A stretch of DNA of 64,000 nucleotides from SAR86 cluster bacterium SAR86B. GTDB taxonomy: Bacteria; Pseudomonadota; Gammaproteobacteria; Magnimaribacterales; D2472. The notes under the pieces are model-generated. The model worked only from the letters and a program-made list of their open reading frames with translations. It was not told where the DNA came from and ran no database searches. Location of the stretch: contig CAJJCW010000001.1 in assembly GCA_905182885.1 (NCBI GenBank), forward strand, positions 372,001-436,000, in the 5' to 3' direction. The position numbers and the translations under genes were made by a program. Each line of letters opens with the position of its first letter. Positions within the stretch are counted from its first letter, which is position 1. Below are positions 47,022-56,147 of the stretch, one piece after another.

Positions 47022-47042
47022 ATGATAATATTAATACAATGA
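47022..47042 (+). CDS. Six-codon leader peptide (MIILIQ) coupled to the next gene
   Basis: GAGGAG at 47010-47015 is spaced for an ATG at 47022, which opens ATG ATA ATA TTA ATA CAA TGA. The TGA overlaps the ATG of the SRPBCC gene (ATGA at 47039-47042). That gene has no ribosome site of its own at normal distance, so translation may reach it by reinitiation. Four of six residues are Ile/Leu. Its function is inference. Confidence 0.4.
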   Translation: MIILIQ

Positions 47043-47422
47043 AAACTCTAAAAGAAATAACTACCTTCAATTGTTCAGCAGATCATTTATGGAGCATTTT
47101 ATCTGATGTATCACGATGCGACTGGGTACCAACAATAGATAAAATTCACTTAGAGGGAGATTGCAGAGTTTTCGAAATGGAAGGCATGGGCAGCGTTAAA
47201 GAACAAATATTACTTCTTGATAATGCTTCTATGAAGCTTCAATATTCAGCCATAGAAACTCGTACACCTCTTGATCATCACTTAGCAACAATGCAAATAT
47301 CAAAGATTGATGAAGGCAGCTGTCAACTTGAATGGACTACTGAAATAGAGCCTGAAATATTTGCAAGCGCCATCCATCAAGGCATGCTTATTTCTATAGA
47401 CGGAATTAAGAGCGTTATATAG
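47039..47422 (+). CDS. SRPBCC (START/Bet v1-like) family protein
   Basis: The 127-residue product KTLKEITTFNCSADHLWSIL followed by DVSRCDWVPTIDKIHLEG has the opening of a polyketide-cyclase/START-like fold, which binds a hydrophobic ligand in a cavity; TRTPLDHHLATMQISKID follows. The start at 47039 gives the usual N-terminus; an in-frame TTG at 46982 is possible but adds unrelated sequence. It lies 3 bases before the MBL hydrolase gene. The ligand is unknown. Confidence 0.75.
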   Translation: MKTLKEITTFNCSADHLWSILSDVSRCDWVPTIDKIHLEGDCRVFEMEGMGSVKEQILLLDNASMKLQYSAIETRTPLDHHLATMQISKIDEGSCQLEWTTEIEPEIFASAIHQGMLISIDGIKSVI

Positions 47423-47425
47423 ACA

Positions 47426-48124
47426 ATGGTTCTAAAACAGATTTTTGATACTGATTCATCAACCTACTCTTATATTCTTGCCTCTAATGAAGGCAACGCC
47501 ATAATAATTGATCCAGTTACAAAAGATTTAGAAAAGTATAAAAATATTTTCCAAGAGCTTGATGTGACTTTAATTTTCTCCGTTGAAACTCATACCCATG
47601 CAGATCATATCTCTGGCTCAGGCGCATTAAATGAAATATACGGTTCAAAAATTTTAAGTTCTTTAGATAAGATGGACTCAAGAGCACATAGAATTCAAGA
47701 TGGCGAGATGATTGAGCTGGATGAAATAAAGATTAGATGCCTTCATACACCAGGACACACAGATGACTCTTATTGTTTTATTCTAGAGTCAGAAAATCCA
47801 AATATTTTATTCTCCGGTGACACGCTTTTAATTGGAGGAACTGGAAGATCAGACTTTCAAAACGGATGTCCATCAAGCTTGTATGAATCTATTACTAAAA
47901 AACTCTTCACCTTAGATGATAAAACACTTGTCTATCCAGGCCATGATTACAAAGGATTAACGGTGAGCAGTATTGCTCATGAAAAAAACCACAATCCAAG
48001 ACTGGGTAATAAATCAAAAAAGGAATTTATTGAGATTATGGCAAATTTAAATCTTTCATATCCTAAAATGATAGATGAAGCAGTCCCCTTAAATAAAAAC
48101 TTTGGGATGCCAGATAAGGATTAA
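47426..48124 (+). CDS. MBL-fold hydrolase, ETHE1/persulfide dioxygenase-like
   Basis: The 232-residue protein has the metal motif ETHTHADHISGSGAL near residue 50, CLHTPGHTDDSYCF near 108, FSGDTLLIGGTGRSDF near 132 and VYPGHDYKG near 170, the order seen in ETHE1-type sulfur dioxygenases with one iron. The GTGRSDFQNG block is characteristic of that subgroup. It would oxidise glutathione persulfide to sulfite. Co-transcribed with the SRPBCC gene. Confidence 0.85.
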   Translation: MVLKQIFDTDSSTYSYILASNEGNAIIIDPVTKDLEKYKNIFQELDVTLIFSVETHTHADHISGSGALNEIYGSKILSSLDKMDSRAHRIQDGEMIELDEIKIRCLHTPGHTDDSYCFILESENPNILFSGDTLLIGGTGRSDFQNGCPSSLYESITKKLFTLDDKTLVYPGHDYKGLTVSSIAHEKNHNPRLGNKSKKEFIEIMANLNLSYPKMIDEAVPLNKNFGMPDKD

Positions 48125-48147
48125 CAAGAGAAGCCTTTCACCACTCT

Positions 48148-48177
48148 TTGACATCAATAAATCTTATCTGTTATAAA
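48148..48177 (+). promoter_or_regulatory. Sigma-70 promoter immediately before an acyl-CoA dehydrogenase gene
   Basis: A perfect TTGACA (48148-48153), an 18-base spacer and TATAAA (48172-48177) end five bases before the ATG at 48183. Transcription would start at or next to the start codon, implying a leaderless or nearly leaderless message; only AAAAGG two bases from the ATG could serve as a ribosome site. Confidence 0.6.
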
Positions 48178-48182
48178 AGGCA

Positions 48183-49334
48183 ATGATTTTAAACAAAGAC
48201 CACCAAGCCATTCGTGATACCGTCTCCGGTTTCATTGAAAAAGAAATTAATCCTTATACAGACCAATGGGAGGAAGAGGGAATTTTCCCTGCCCATGATC
48301 TATTTAAAAAAATGGGTTCACTCGGATTGCTTGGTATATCAAGACCAGAAGAATTTGGTGGCATGGGATTAGATTACAGTTATGAAACCGTTTTCTCTGA
48401 AGAGCTCGGGCTCATCAATAGCGGCGGTGTTGCCATGGCTATAGGGGTTCAGACCAATATGGCTACTCCTTCATTAGCTACACATGGAAGTGATGAGTTA
48501 CGAAGAGACTTCCTTATGCCGGCTATCAGCGGAGATATGGTTTGCTCTATTGCGGTAAGTGAGCCCTCAGCCGGTTCTGATGTATCTGCAATAAAAACAA
48601 CAGCAAAAAAAGACGGAGACGACTACATTATTAATGGCACAAAGATGTGGATTACTAATTCAACTCAAGCTGATTTTATTTGTTTATTAGCAAATACAGG
48701 AGAGGGAAATCCTCACTCAAATAAATCTTTAATCGTTGTGCCAATGAATCTACCTGGAATAACTTTATCTGAAAGGTTTAATAAGCTTGGAATGAGATCT
48801 TCAGATACAGCACAAATCTTCTTTGATGATGTAAGAGTTCCTCAAAGATATTTAATAGGCCAAGAGGGCAACGGATTTCGTTATCAAATGGAGCAGTTCC
48901 AGGAAGAAAGAATATACGGAGCAGCAGGCGCTTTAAAAATGCTTGAAAACGTTATCAAAGATACCATTGAATATACAAGCCAAAGACAAGCTTTTGGTAA
49001 ATCTATACTCGACAATCAAGTCGTCCACTTTAGATTGGCTGAATTACAAACAGAGGTTGAATCTTTACGAGCGCTTACCTACGGAGCTGTAGAAGGCTAT
49101 ATAAATGGTGAAGATGTAACAATGAAAGCATCTATGGCAAAGTTAAAAGCTGGAAGACTAGGAAGAGAGGTCACGGATAGCTGTCTTCAATATTGGGGTG
49201 GAATGGGTTATATGTGGGATACCCCTGTTTCAAGGGCATTTAGAGATGGACGTTTAACCTCAATTGGCGGAGGGGCCGATGAGATAATGCTTGGCATAAT
49301 ATGCAAACATATGGGAACTCTACCTAAGAGATAG
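48183..49334 (+). CDS. Acyl-CoA dehydrogenase
   Basis: The 383-residue FAD enzyme introduces a 2,3 double bond in an acyl-CoA. Signatures: MVCSIAVSEPSAGSDVSAIKT near residue 118 (split as CSIAVSEPSAGSDV), YIINGTKMWITNST near 148, RQAFGKSILDNQ near 270, and the C-terminal QYWGGMGYMWDTPVSRAFRD with a conserved tail RLTSIGGGADEIM. Length is typical. It might act on a branched or amino-acid-derived acyl-CoA; that cannot be decided here. Confidence 0.93.
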   Translation: MILNKDHQAIRDTVSGFIEKEINPYTDQWEEEGIFPAHDLFKKMGSLGLLGISRPEEFGGMGLDYSYETVFSEELGLINSGGVAMAIGVQTNMATPSLATHGSDELRRDFLMPAISGDMVCSIAVSEPSAGSDVSAIKTTAKKDGDDYIINGTKMWITNSTQADFICLLANTGEGNPHSNKSLIVVPMNLPGITLSERFNKLGMRSSDTAQIFFDDVRVPQRYLIGQEGNGFRYQMEQFQEERIYGAAGALKMLENVIKDTIEYTSQRQAFGKSILDNQVVHFRLAELQTEVESLRALTYGAVEGYINGEDVTMKASMAKLKAGRLGREVTDSCLQYWGGMGYMWDTPVSRAFRDGRLTSIGGGADEIMLGIICKHMGTLPKR

Positions 49335-49336
49335 AT

Positions 49337-50644
49337 CTATATAAAGTTTTCTGCGTGGAAGTCTTTGATTGCTGAATCAACCAAGGCATCTCGAACCTGA
49401 AGCTCTTGATATAAGTTCAAAGAATCCAGAGTCTTACATCTGCTAAGAGCCACATAAGTCTGACCTGTTGCAAAAGCTCCTTGTCCTAAGTCTATAGAAC
49501 AACTCTCTAGTGTTAGACCTTGAGCTTTATGAATAGTTACTGCCCAGCCAAGCTTTAAAGGAAACTGTTTGAAAGATGAAACAACTTCTTCCTCCATCTC
49601 ATCATGATATTCATCGTAAACATATTTAACTTTATTCCATTCTTCTCTCTTAACTTTAAAGATATCTTTTCCAACCTTAACTTTTATAACCTTTCTATTT
49701 TTATCATTACAATTTGTAACGACACCAACGGTCCCATTAACCCATCTTCCTTCACTGTCGTTCTTAATAAACATAACTTTAGAGTCTTTTTTAATTCTTA
49801 AAACACGAGGAGCAGGTAAGTCATTTTCATTTAATTCGCCGTACTCTTCTGATTTTGCGGCAGTGGCCGGACCTTCAATTAAATTTAACATCTCTTCATT
49901 TATTTGCTCAGCACGATACTTTCTTGTTGTGATGATCATGGAAGACTCATTGGTGAATTCCGGGTTGTAGCAAGCCCTATTAATTTTATCGATCGACTCT
50001 TCTAGATCATTGCCTAAACGAATATTATTTAATAACGAGTAAAAATTCTTATCCTCACTTTGTCTAAAGGAGTAAGTGAGTTCAAAGAATGATGGAGCCT
50101 CTATTTCTTTGTAGCTCATGGCACTAAAAAAATAAACTGACTCATATTTTTCATCAATAGCATTAACTTCATGATCTTTAACCACTGGGGGCAGCTGAAA
50201 GAGATCTCCGCAAGCCAGCACATGAATACCACCAAATGGCTCAGATGAATTTCGATGCACCTTCAGAGTTTCTGATATGGCATCTAGCATAGGAGCTCTA
50301 ACCATAGATATCTCATCAATAATAAGAAGCTCTAGCTTCTTTAATAACTTTTTAAATCTAGGGTCGTTAGACTCCTGTATTACAGGAAAAGTATCAAAAC
50401 CAATACGAAATGCTGAATTGATAGTGCTTCCACCGATATTTAAAGCAGCAACACCAGTGGGGGCAACCACCATTTTTTTAAGTGAACATTCATCCACAAC
50501 CCTCTCAATAAGGGTAGTTTTACCAGTTCCCGCAGCACCTGTGAGGTATATAAATTGCTGCTCTTCACCGTCTAGCAACTCAACAACTTGATCCAATGTT
50601 TTATCAAATGAATCAGCAGGATTTTCTATTTTTTTTGTTACCAT
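49337..50644 (-). CDS. PIF1-like (SF1B) DNA helicase
   Basis: The 435-residue ATPase has motif I YLTGAAGTGKTTLIERV near residue 33, VVAPTGVAALNIGG, motif II LLIIDEISMVRAPMLD near 108, CGDLFQLPPVV near 148, and the C-terminal GWAVTIHKAQGLTLESCSIDLG (as WAVTIHKAQGLTLES) and QTYVALSRCKTLDSL, the pattern of RecD2/PIF1-family helicases. It would unwind DNA 5' to 3' and resolve structured DNA. It converges with the acyl-CoA dehydrogenase gene, 2 bases between stops. Confidence 0.9.
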   Translation of the reverse strand: MVTKKIENPADSFDKTLDQVVELLDGEEQQFIYLTGAAGTGKTTLIERVVDECSLKKMVVAPTGVAALNIGGSTINSAFRIGFDTFPVIQESNDPRFKKLLKKLELLIIDEISMVRAPMLDAISETLKVHRNSSEPFGGIHVLACGDLFQLPPVVKDHEVNAIDEKYESVYFFSAMSYKEIEAPSFFELTYSFRQSEDKNFYSLLNNIRLGNDLEESIDKINRACYNPEFTNESSMIITTRKYRAEQINEEMLNLIEGPATAAKSEEYGELNENDLPAPRVLRIKKDSKVMFIKNDSEGRWVNGTVGVVTNCNDKNRKVIKVKVGKDIFKVKREEWNKVKYVYDEYHDEMEEEVVSSFKQFPLKLGWAVTIHKAQGLTLESCSIDLGQGAFATGQTYVALSRCKTLDSLNLYQELQVRDALVDSAIKDFHAENFI

Positions 50645-50746
50645 AAGTACAAACGATTTGAATTTTTGTAAAGATTTGTTTTGATCTTTTTATCTAGTTT
50701 AGATGTAAGATTATAAGCTAAAGAGAATAAGGGAAAACACTTACAT

Positions 50747-52036
50747 ATGAAAAAAGTAGCTATTATTGGAGCGGGGCCATCAGGGATAACTGCAATCAAG
50801 AATTTTGCTGATCTTGGTTTTGAAGTAACGGCCTTTGAAAGATGCGGGGGAGTTGGAGGGAATTGGAGATTTAATGATCCCTCAGGCCATTCAAGTGTTT
50901 TCGAAACCACTCATATCATTAGTTCAAAACACACCTCTTTTTATGAAGATTTTCCTTTACCAGAATCAGCCTCCGACTATCCTTCACATAAAGAGTTACT
51001 AGATTACTTTAATGGTTATGCAGATCATTTTGATATAAAAAAGCTCATAAAATTTGGAACTGAGGTTGTGAGCTGTAACCAGAGAGAAAATAGCTCGTGG
51101 GAAGTTGAGTGGAAGAATATAACTTCAAACGAAGTCACTATAGAAATCTTCGATGCATTAGTTGTCTGTAATGGCCATCACCACAAACCAAGATATCCTG
51201 AATATCCAGGTGAGTTCTCTGGAGAGCTTATTCATTCTCATGATTTTAAGTCTTCTAAGCCATTTAAAGATAAGCGTGTTTTGGTTATAGGCGGAGGAAA
51301 CTCAGCATGTGATGTTGCCGTTGAGACTGCAAGAGTTTCTGCATCAACTTCTATAAGCTGGAGAAGAGGGTATTATTTAATACCTAAATTTATGTACGGT
51401 CTTCCAGTTGATTTGTATGCATTGAAGAACAGATGGATGCCTACTTTTTTAAGGGAATCATATACCAAAATGATGCTTGAGATATTTCAAGGTAAAAATG
51501 AAGATATAGGCTTACAGAAGCCAGCTCAAAATTTATTTGGCACTCATCCTACTGTAAATTCAGAACTTTATTATGCAGTGAGACACGGAAAGGTAGTGCC
51601 TCAAGTTGAAATAGAGAAATACGAAGGAAATACAGTCCACTTTAAAGACGGCAAGAAAGGTGAATATGATGTAATTATTGCTTGCACTGGATTTCAGATC
51701 AAACATGATTTCTTTAAAAAGAGTTTTATAAATTATGAAGAAGGAAAAACTCCCTTGCTTCATAAAATGATTCCGGCAGATATAAAGAATCTTTACTTTA
51801 TTGGTCTTTTTCAGCCCTTAGGCTGTATCTGGCCAGGAGCTGAACTTCAATCAAAACTTGCTGCTAAACATTTGTCAGGCCAATGGACACCCAACAAGCC
51901 CATTAAAGAATTGATTAAAAAAGAGCTAGCAAATCCAGACGTTAAGCAAATAGATACTCCAAGACATACCATTACGGTTGATGATTATTCTTTTAGAGCT
52001 CGTCTCAAAAAAGAACTTAAAAGATCAGTAGCATAA
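50747..52036 (+). CDS. Flavin-containing monooxygenase
   Basis: The 429-residue enzyme has the FAD motif VAIIGAGPSGITAIKNF at residues 4-20, the FMO fingerprint FSGELIHSHDF near 155, and the NADPH motif VLVIGGGNSACDVAVETA near 180. Members oxygenate a nitrogen or sulfur atom; bacterial trimethylamine monooxygenase belongs here, but this sequence cannot be assigned that substrate by eye. ATATGTGT spacing shows no strong ribosome site. A methyltransferase gene follows at 10 bases. Confidence 0.9.
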   Translation: MKKVAIIGAGPSGITAIKNFADLGFEVTAFERCGGVGGNWRFNDPSGHSSVFETTHIISSKHTSFYEDFPLPESASDYPSHKELLDYFNGYADHFDIKKLIKFGTEVVSCNQRENSSWEVEWKNITSNEVTIEIFDALVVCNGHHHKPRYPEYPGEFSGELIHSHDFKSSKPFKDKRVLVIGGGNSACDVAVETARVSASTSISWRRGYYLIPKFMYGLPVDLYALKNRWMPTFLRESYTKMMLEIFQGKNEDIGLQKPAQNLFGTHPTVNSELYYAVRHGKVVPQVEIEKYEGNTVHFKDGKKGEYDVIIACTGFQIKHDFFKKSFINYEEGKTPLLHKMIPADIKNLYFIGLFQPLGCIWPGAELQSKLAAKHLSGQWTPNKPIKELIKKELANPDVKQIDTPRHTITVDDYSFRARLKKELKRSVA

Positions 52037-52046
52037 GAAAGTCCCA

Positions 52047-52679
52047 ATGAACAAATGCATTGTTTGCGAGAGCGGCCTTATTGAAAGCTTTTATACATCA
52101 GATAAAAAAAAGCATTGGAAGTGCAATACATGTGCAGCAAAGTTTCTAGATACTATTCATTACGTTGATGAAGAAACCGAAAAAGGTCGCTACCTAGAAC
52201 ATAAAAACATTATCGATGATCCGGGGTATAGAAAGTTTTTATCAAAATTATCAGATCCATTAAAAGATAAGCTGTCCCCTAATAGCAAAGGTCTTGATTT
52301 TGGCTGTGGCCATGGGCCTGCTTTAGAAGACATGTTGAAGTCAGATGGTTTCGAGGTAGATTTATACGATCCATTCTTCTTCCCAAATCAGGATATTTTT
52401 ACAAAGCAATATGACTTTATAACCTGCACAGAAACTGTAGAACACTTCTTTAATCCTTGTGAGGAATTTAAAACACTAGATAAATTATTATTACCTGGTG
52501 GCTGGTTAGGTGTTATGACAGATTTTATAACAACTGAAGATGCATTTGATCGTTGGTATTACAGGCGAGATCCAACCCATGTAGTATTTTATTCTGAAAA
52601 AACGTTTGAAGTTATAGCAGACCAGCGAGGCTGGAATTGTGAAATACCATCTAAAAATATAGTCTTATTCAATAAATAG
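52047..52679 (+). CDS. Class I SAM-dependent methyltransferase with zinc-ribbon N-terminus
   Basis: The 210-residue protein starts with two CxxC pairs (CIVC, CNTC) that would form a zinc ribbon, then a methyltransferase domain: GLDFGCGHGPALEDML near 80 (SAM motif), FITCTETVEHFFNP near 125 and LLLPGGWLGVMTD near 150. The pattern is that of the Methyltransf_12/23-type group. It follows the monooxygenase gene, suggesting co-transcription; substrate unknown. Confidence 0.82.
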   Translation: MNKCIVCESGLIESFYTSDKKKHWKCNTCAAKFLDTIHYVDEETEKGRYLEHKNIIDDPGYRKFLSKLSDPLKDKLSPNSKGLDFGCGHGPALEDMLKSDGFEVDLYDPFFFPNQDIFTKQYDFITCTETVEHFFNPCEEFKTLDKLLLPGGWLGVMTDFITTEDAFDRWYYRRDPTHVVFYSEKTFEVIADQRGWNCEIPSKNIVLFNK

Positions 52680-52694
52680 AAAAGACTTATTCAG

Positions 52695-53081
52695 CTAACT
52701 TTTGTCTTTAGTAGACAAGACCAATAGACCAGCAGCTATGGCAGTATTTTTTACAAAATTCTGCAATTCATGGGCGAATGAAGGATCTGAAGATAGATCC
52801 CAAAAGTTATGAATATATATATTTATCAGAACTGTGAGGCCAAATAATATTAACGCACTTTCCCTGAGATATTTATTAGCAATAATAGAAACACCTAGTC
52901 CAACTTGAAGAAGAATAACAATAGGCAAGGCGATTGATGCAAGAGGCACCCCTTTTGATACCATTAAAGAGAGCGTATCAGAATATCCAAATATTTTTGA
53001 AATACCCGGAAGTAAAAAATAAATACCAAGAAATGATCTACCAATTAAAAAGGCTACGCTGTCTAAGTTTTTTATATTCAT
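52695..53081 (-). CDS. DoxX-like membrane protein
   Basis: The 128-residue protein has four predicted membrane helices: the first includes LIGRSFLGIYFLLPGISKIFG, typical of DoxX (family opening R...LG..FL..G..K). DoxX proteins are linked to redox or thiosulfate-quinone functions, mostly unassigned. Monocistronic, convergent with the methyltransferase and divergent from the serine hydrolase. Confidence 0.78.
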   Translation of the reverse strand: MNIKNLDSVAFLIGRSFLGIYFLLPGISKIFGYSDTLSLMVSKGVPLASIALPIVILLQVGLGVSIIANKYLRESALILFGLTVLINIYIHNFWDLSSDPSFAHELQNFVKNTAIAAGLLVLSTKDKS

Positions 53082-53102
53082 AAAATATGATAACTTAAAT
53101 GC

Positions 53103-54305
53103 ATGACAAAATTTTTTCTAATCAGCCTGTCCATCATTTTAGTAATTGTGGGATTTTTTTACGGCCCAAAGATTACAAGACTTTATAATTTGAGCAATCT
53201 ATATAATGAAGAAAAGATAGCAGACAATTTTATTAATATAGATAAAATATTTCTTGTCTCAGATTCTATTTCTCCTTCAAGCTCACCACATAAATTTAAT
53301 ACTAAACAATATGACTTACCAGAAACTTATTTATTTGAAGGAGAGGAAAAAAATCTACAAGAAGACCTGGCTCACTTTAAAACTGATGGCCTGATGATTC
53401 TCCATGAAGGAGATAAGTTATATGAAAACTACTGGAACAATAACTTAGCTTCATCTAAACATATAGCATTCTCTGTCTCTAAATCTTTTCTATCAGCCTT
53501 AATCGGCATCGCAGTAGATGAAAGTTTAATAGATAGCATAGAAGATCCTATAACTAAATATTTACCAGACTTTAATGGAACGGGCTATGAAGGAGTTTCA
53601 ATAAAAAATATTCTTCAAATGTCATCAGGTGTTGAATGGAACGAGGACTATGCAGATCCAAAATCTGATATCAACAGATTTGGAAGAGCTGTAGCCAAAG
53701 GTGTTTCGTTTAGAGACTTTGCAAAGACATTAAAGCGATCAAAAAAGCCAGGCACTTATCATCATTATGTGAGTATCGATACACAGGTTCTTGGATTTCT
53801 TTTAGCAGAGGTTACCGGCATGCCTCTAAAAGAATATCTGCATGAGAAGATTTGGAGCAAGATTGGAATGGAAGACGGTGCTTATTATATTATTGATAAT
53901 ACTGGAGAGGAGATGGCTCTGGGAGGTCTTAATGCAACACTAAGGGATTATGCAAAGTTTGGACAGTTATTTCTTAACAAGGGAAACTGGAAGGGTGAGC
54001 AAATAGTTCCAGAGGCATGGGTAAAGGCATCTTATGATACAGACGGACCGCACTTAATACCTGGAGAAAGCGATCTCTCATCTAGTCCTTGGGGCTATGG
54101 TTTGCAATGGTGGGTACCTGGGTTCCCAGATACTGACTATACTGCTGCTGGTGTTTATAACCAATATATATACATAGACCCACTTACAAATATTGTAATA
54201 GCCAAGACTTCATCTAATCATAGATATACAGCTGAAAAAGAGTATTCAAAAGCAGCTCATATGGCTATGTTTAGGGCGATAGCAAAAGATATCAATCAAA
54301 ACTAG
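53103..54305 (+). CDS. Serine hydrolase, class C beta-lactamase/DD-peptidase family
   Basis: The 400-residue protein has an N-terminal hydrophobic anchor (FFLISLSIILVIVGFFYGP) so it faces the periplasm. The catalytic SxxK is SVSKSF near residue 125; a Tyr motif YHHYVSID lies near 220 in the position of YxN; GYGLQWWVPG is the family tail motif. Similar proteins are esterases, D-aminopeptidases or penicillin-binding enzymes. It diverges from the DoxX gene by 21 bases. Confidence 0.85.
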   Translation: MTKFFLISLSIILVIVGFFYGPKITRLYNLSNLYNEEKIADNFINIDKIFLVSDSISPSSSPHKFNTKQYDLPETYLFEGEEKNLQEDLAHFKTDGLMILHEGDKLYENYWNNNLASSKHIAFSVSKSFLSALIGIAVDESLIDSIEDPITKYLPDFNGTGYEGVSIKNILQMSSGVEWNEDYADPKSDINRFGRAVAKGVSFRDFAKTLKRSKKPGTYHHYVSIDTQVLGFLLAEVTGMPLKEYLHEKIWSKIGMEDGAYYIIDNTGEEMALGGLNATLRDYAKFGQLFLNKGNWKGEQIVPEAWVKASYDTDGPHLIPGESDLSSSPWGYGLQWWVPGFPDTDYTAAGVYNQYIYIDPLTNIVIAKTSSNHRYTAEKEYSKAAHMAMFRAIAKDINQN

Positions 54306-54384
54306 GAAACTTTTTAAATGTATTGTCCTGTTAGATGATTGCTAATCATTAAAATAAATACGATCTAACCGCACTTTAAAATAT

Positions 54385-54948
54385 ATGAATATAAGAATAT
54401 TGAGAATTATCTTTTTTATACCGACTCTCTTTCTAATCGCTTGCCAGCCTCCAGCCGAAGTTAATAAATACACTCCCCCAATTAGTAAGGATTTTTTTCA
54501 AAACAGCCAGGTGATAAATAAATCCTTCGACGATTTATGGGATATGGCTGGTTTAATCTCTAATGATTCATATCAGCTATCTGCTGAAGATAAAGTCTTA
54601 GGTGAGATGGTGTTTACCTTTAGCTCAGATGATGTATCAAAGTACATTGACTGCGGAATGATGAATGATGAAATATACGTAGATTATATCTATAGAATTT
54701 TTGAATCATTATTGGATGGACAAATAAATATAAAGTTTGAATCCATTAACCCAAGTTCAACGAGGCTAAGTGTAAACATTTTATATAAATTTATTTCTAA
54801 GGAAACAGGAACTAGGTGGATGTTTGAAACTAATAAGCCAAAGTCTATATTAGTTGGCAACCCGGCATACGGAGCAGACCCTTATCGAGAATGTCGCTCC
54901 AAACATTACTTAGAAGCAAGTGTTATTAACCAAATCGATGAGTTTTGA
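54385..54948 (+). CDS. Lipoprotein of unknown function
   Basis: The 187-residue product has a signal peptide with lipobox FLIAC (Cys20), a proline-rich linker and a mixed alpha/beta domain with SFDDLWDMAGLISNDSYQLS. That opening resembles the START-like or BamC-type folds seen in small outer-membrane lipoproteins, but no family can be named. Cysteines at IDCGMM and RECRSK may pair. It stands alone. Confidence 0.6.
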   Translation: MNIRILRIIFFIPTLFLIACQPPAEVNKYTPPISKDFFQNSQVINKSFDDLWDMAGLISNDSYQLSAEDKVLGEMVFTFSSDDVSKYIDCGMMNDEIYVDYIYRIFESLLDGQINIKFESINPSSTRLSVNILYKFISKETGTRWMFETNKPKSILVGNPAYGADPYRECRSKHYLEASVINQIDEF

Positions 54949-55041
54949 CTTATAGACCACACTTTAGAGTAGCGCATATTTCCTTCTAGGACTTTTACTA
55001 TATATACTTTAATTGAATCAAATTATTCAATGGAGAAGATT

Positions 55042-55665
55042 ATGAAAAAATTATTCACAGTATTAACCTTATTTGGAGCAGTAGCTATTTCAGCAGGGCA
55101 CCATGAAATGGGTCATGCAGACCATGAGCATATGGGCAACTCTGCAGACTGGCAAATAGAAGCTTACAGTTCAGCTGCACCAGCTTTTATTGGAAATAGC
55201 GCAACTATTATTGGCACTTCTGGAAAAGTTTTAAGAAAAGGATCTAATGGCTGGACGTGTCAGAGTGGCAATCCAAGACCCTTACCAGAAAAAGGCTGGA
55301 AGAATGCTCATGAAGCAATGGCAGTTTGTCATGACGATGAAGGCATGAAATGGATGATGGGCTATATGTCTGGCACTAAGCCAAATATGGAAAGAGATAG
55401 TTATATGTGGATGCTTAACGGAGATATGGGCGAAGATAATACTACTGCCGGAGTATTTGATAAAAAAGATTCAACTCCCGGACAATGGATAGAATCAGGA
55501 CCTCATTTAATGTTAATGCCAAAGGACCCTTCATCTTTAGATAACTTTTCGACTGATTTTACTACTGGAGCACCTTACGTGATGTTTGCAGGAACTGATT
55601 ATGCCCATCTTATGATCCCTGTTGAAGGATATTATATGTATCAACCGGAATCTTCTCCTAAGTAG
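55042..55665 (+). CDS. Secreted His-rich protein of unknown function
   Basis: The 207-residue protein begins KKLFTVLTLFGAVAISA and is cleaved before GHHEMGH, giving a His/Met-rich mature N-terminus (HHEMGHADHEHMG) that may bind a metal. The rest holds GSNGWTCQSGNPRPLP, a paired cysteine (AVCHDDEG) and WMMGYMSGTKP. The fold is not recognised. ATG 55042 is chosen because TGGAGAAG lies correctly upstream; an ATG at 55030 is in frame. Its signal-peptide/ADHH layout resembles the small protein at 29532-29906. Confidence 0.65.
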   Translation: MKKLFTVLTLFGAVAISAGHHEMGHADHEHMGNSADWQIEAYSSAAPAFIGNSATIIGTSGKVLRKGSNGWTCQSGNPRPLPEKGWKNAHEAMAVCHDDEGMKWMMGYMSGTKPNMERDSYMWMLNGDMGEDNTTAGVFDKKDSTPGQWIESGPHLMLMPKDPSSLDNFSTDFTTGAPYVMFAGTDYAHLMIPVEGYYMYQPESSPK

Positions 55666-55701
55666 CAAAGGCACGGCTTCAAGGAGATAAGATTTTTTAC
55701 G

Positions 55702-55735
55702 TAACTCTATTTGTTTCTTTAAATAAATAGAGTTA
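55702..55735 (+). terminator. AT-rich 11-bp hairpin downstream of the His-rich protein gene
   Basis: TAACTCTATTT (55702-55712) and AAATAGAGTTA (55725-55735) are perfect complements around a 12-base loop. It lies 37 bases after the stop and 32 before the next ATG. With few G-C pairs and no long T-run after it, termination is plausible but not certain. Confidence 0.4.
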
Positions 55736-55766
55736 TTGTAGATTGTATATTTAGGGGGAATTAGCT

Positions 55767-56072
55767 ATGGAACGATATACAAACTTTAAAGATTTTTATC
55801 CTTATTATTTAAGTGAACACGATAATAAGTACACAAAACTTCTTCATTTTATTGGTACAACAATATCAATATATTTTTATGTAAGATTCTTTATGACATT
55901 TAATTTTATGTTCTTGCTTTACTCATTGTTAGCAGGATATGGATTTGCTTGGATTGCACACTTTTTTGTAGAGCATAATAAGCCTGCAACTTTTAAATAT
56001 CCTTTGTGGAGCCTTATAGGCGATCATAAAATGTATTTAGAAATACTTCAGGGTAAACACAAAATTTTCTAG
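55767..56072 (+). CDS. DUF962 (Mpo1-like) membrane protein
   Basis: The 101-residue protein carries the DUF962 pattern: FKDFYPYYLSEHDNKYTKLLHFIGTT at residues 8-33 (visible as YPYYLSEHDN and LHFIGTT), and AWIAHFFVEHNKPATF near 68 with YPLWSLIGDHKMY. Yeast Mpo1 of this family is an iron-dependent dioxygenase of 2-hydroxy fatty acids; three conserved His here fit that metal site. Two or three membrane helices. Good ribosome site GGGGGAA. Confidence 0.88.
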   Translation: MERYTNFKDFYPYYLSEHDNKYTKLLHFIGTTISIYFYVRFFMTFNFMFLLYSLLAGYGFAWIAHFFVEHNKPATFKYPLWSLIGDHKMYLEILQGKHKIF

Positions 56073-56147
56073 TTCATAGGAAGGTACCCAAATTCCTATT
56101 CCTTTAAATAGAGTAAAATAAATAAACATACTGCGGGGGGTATTTTT

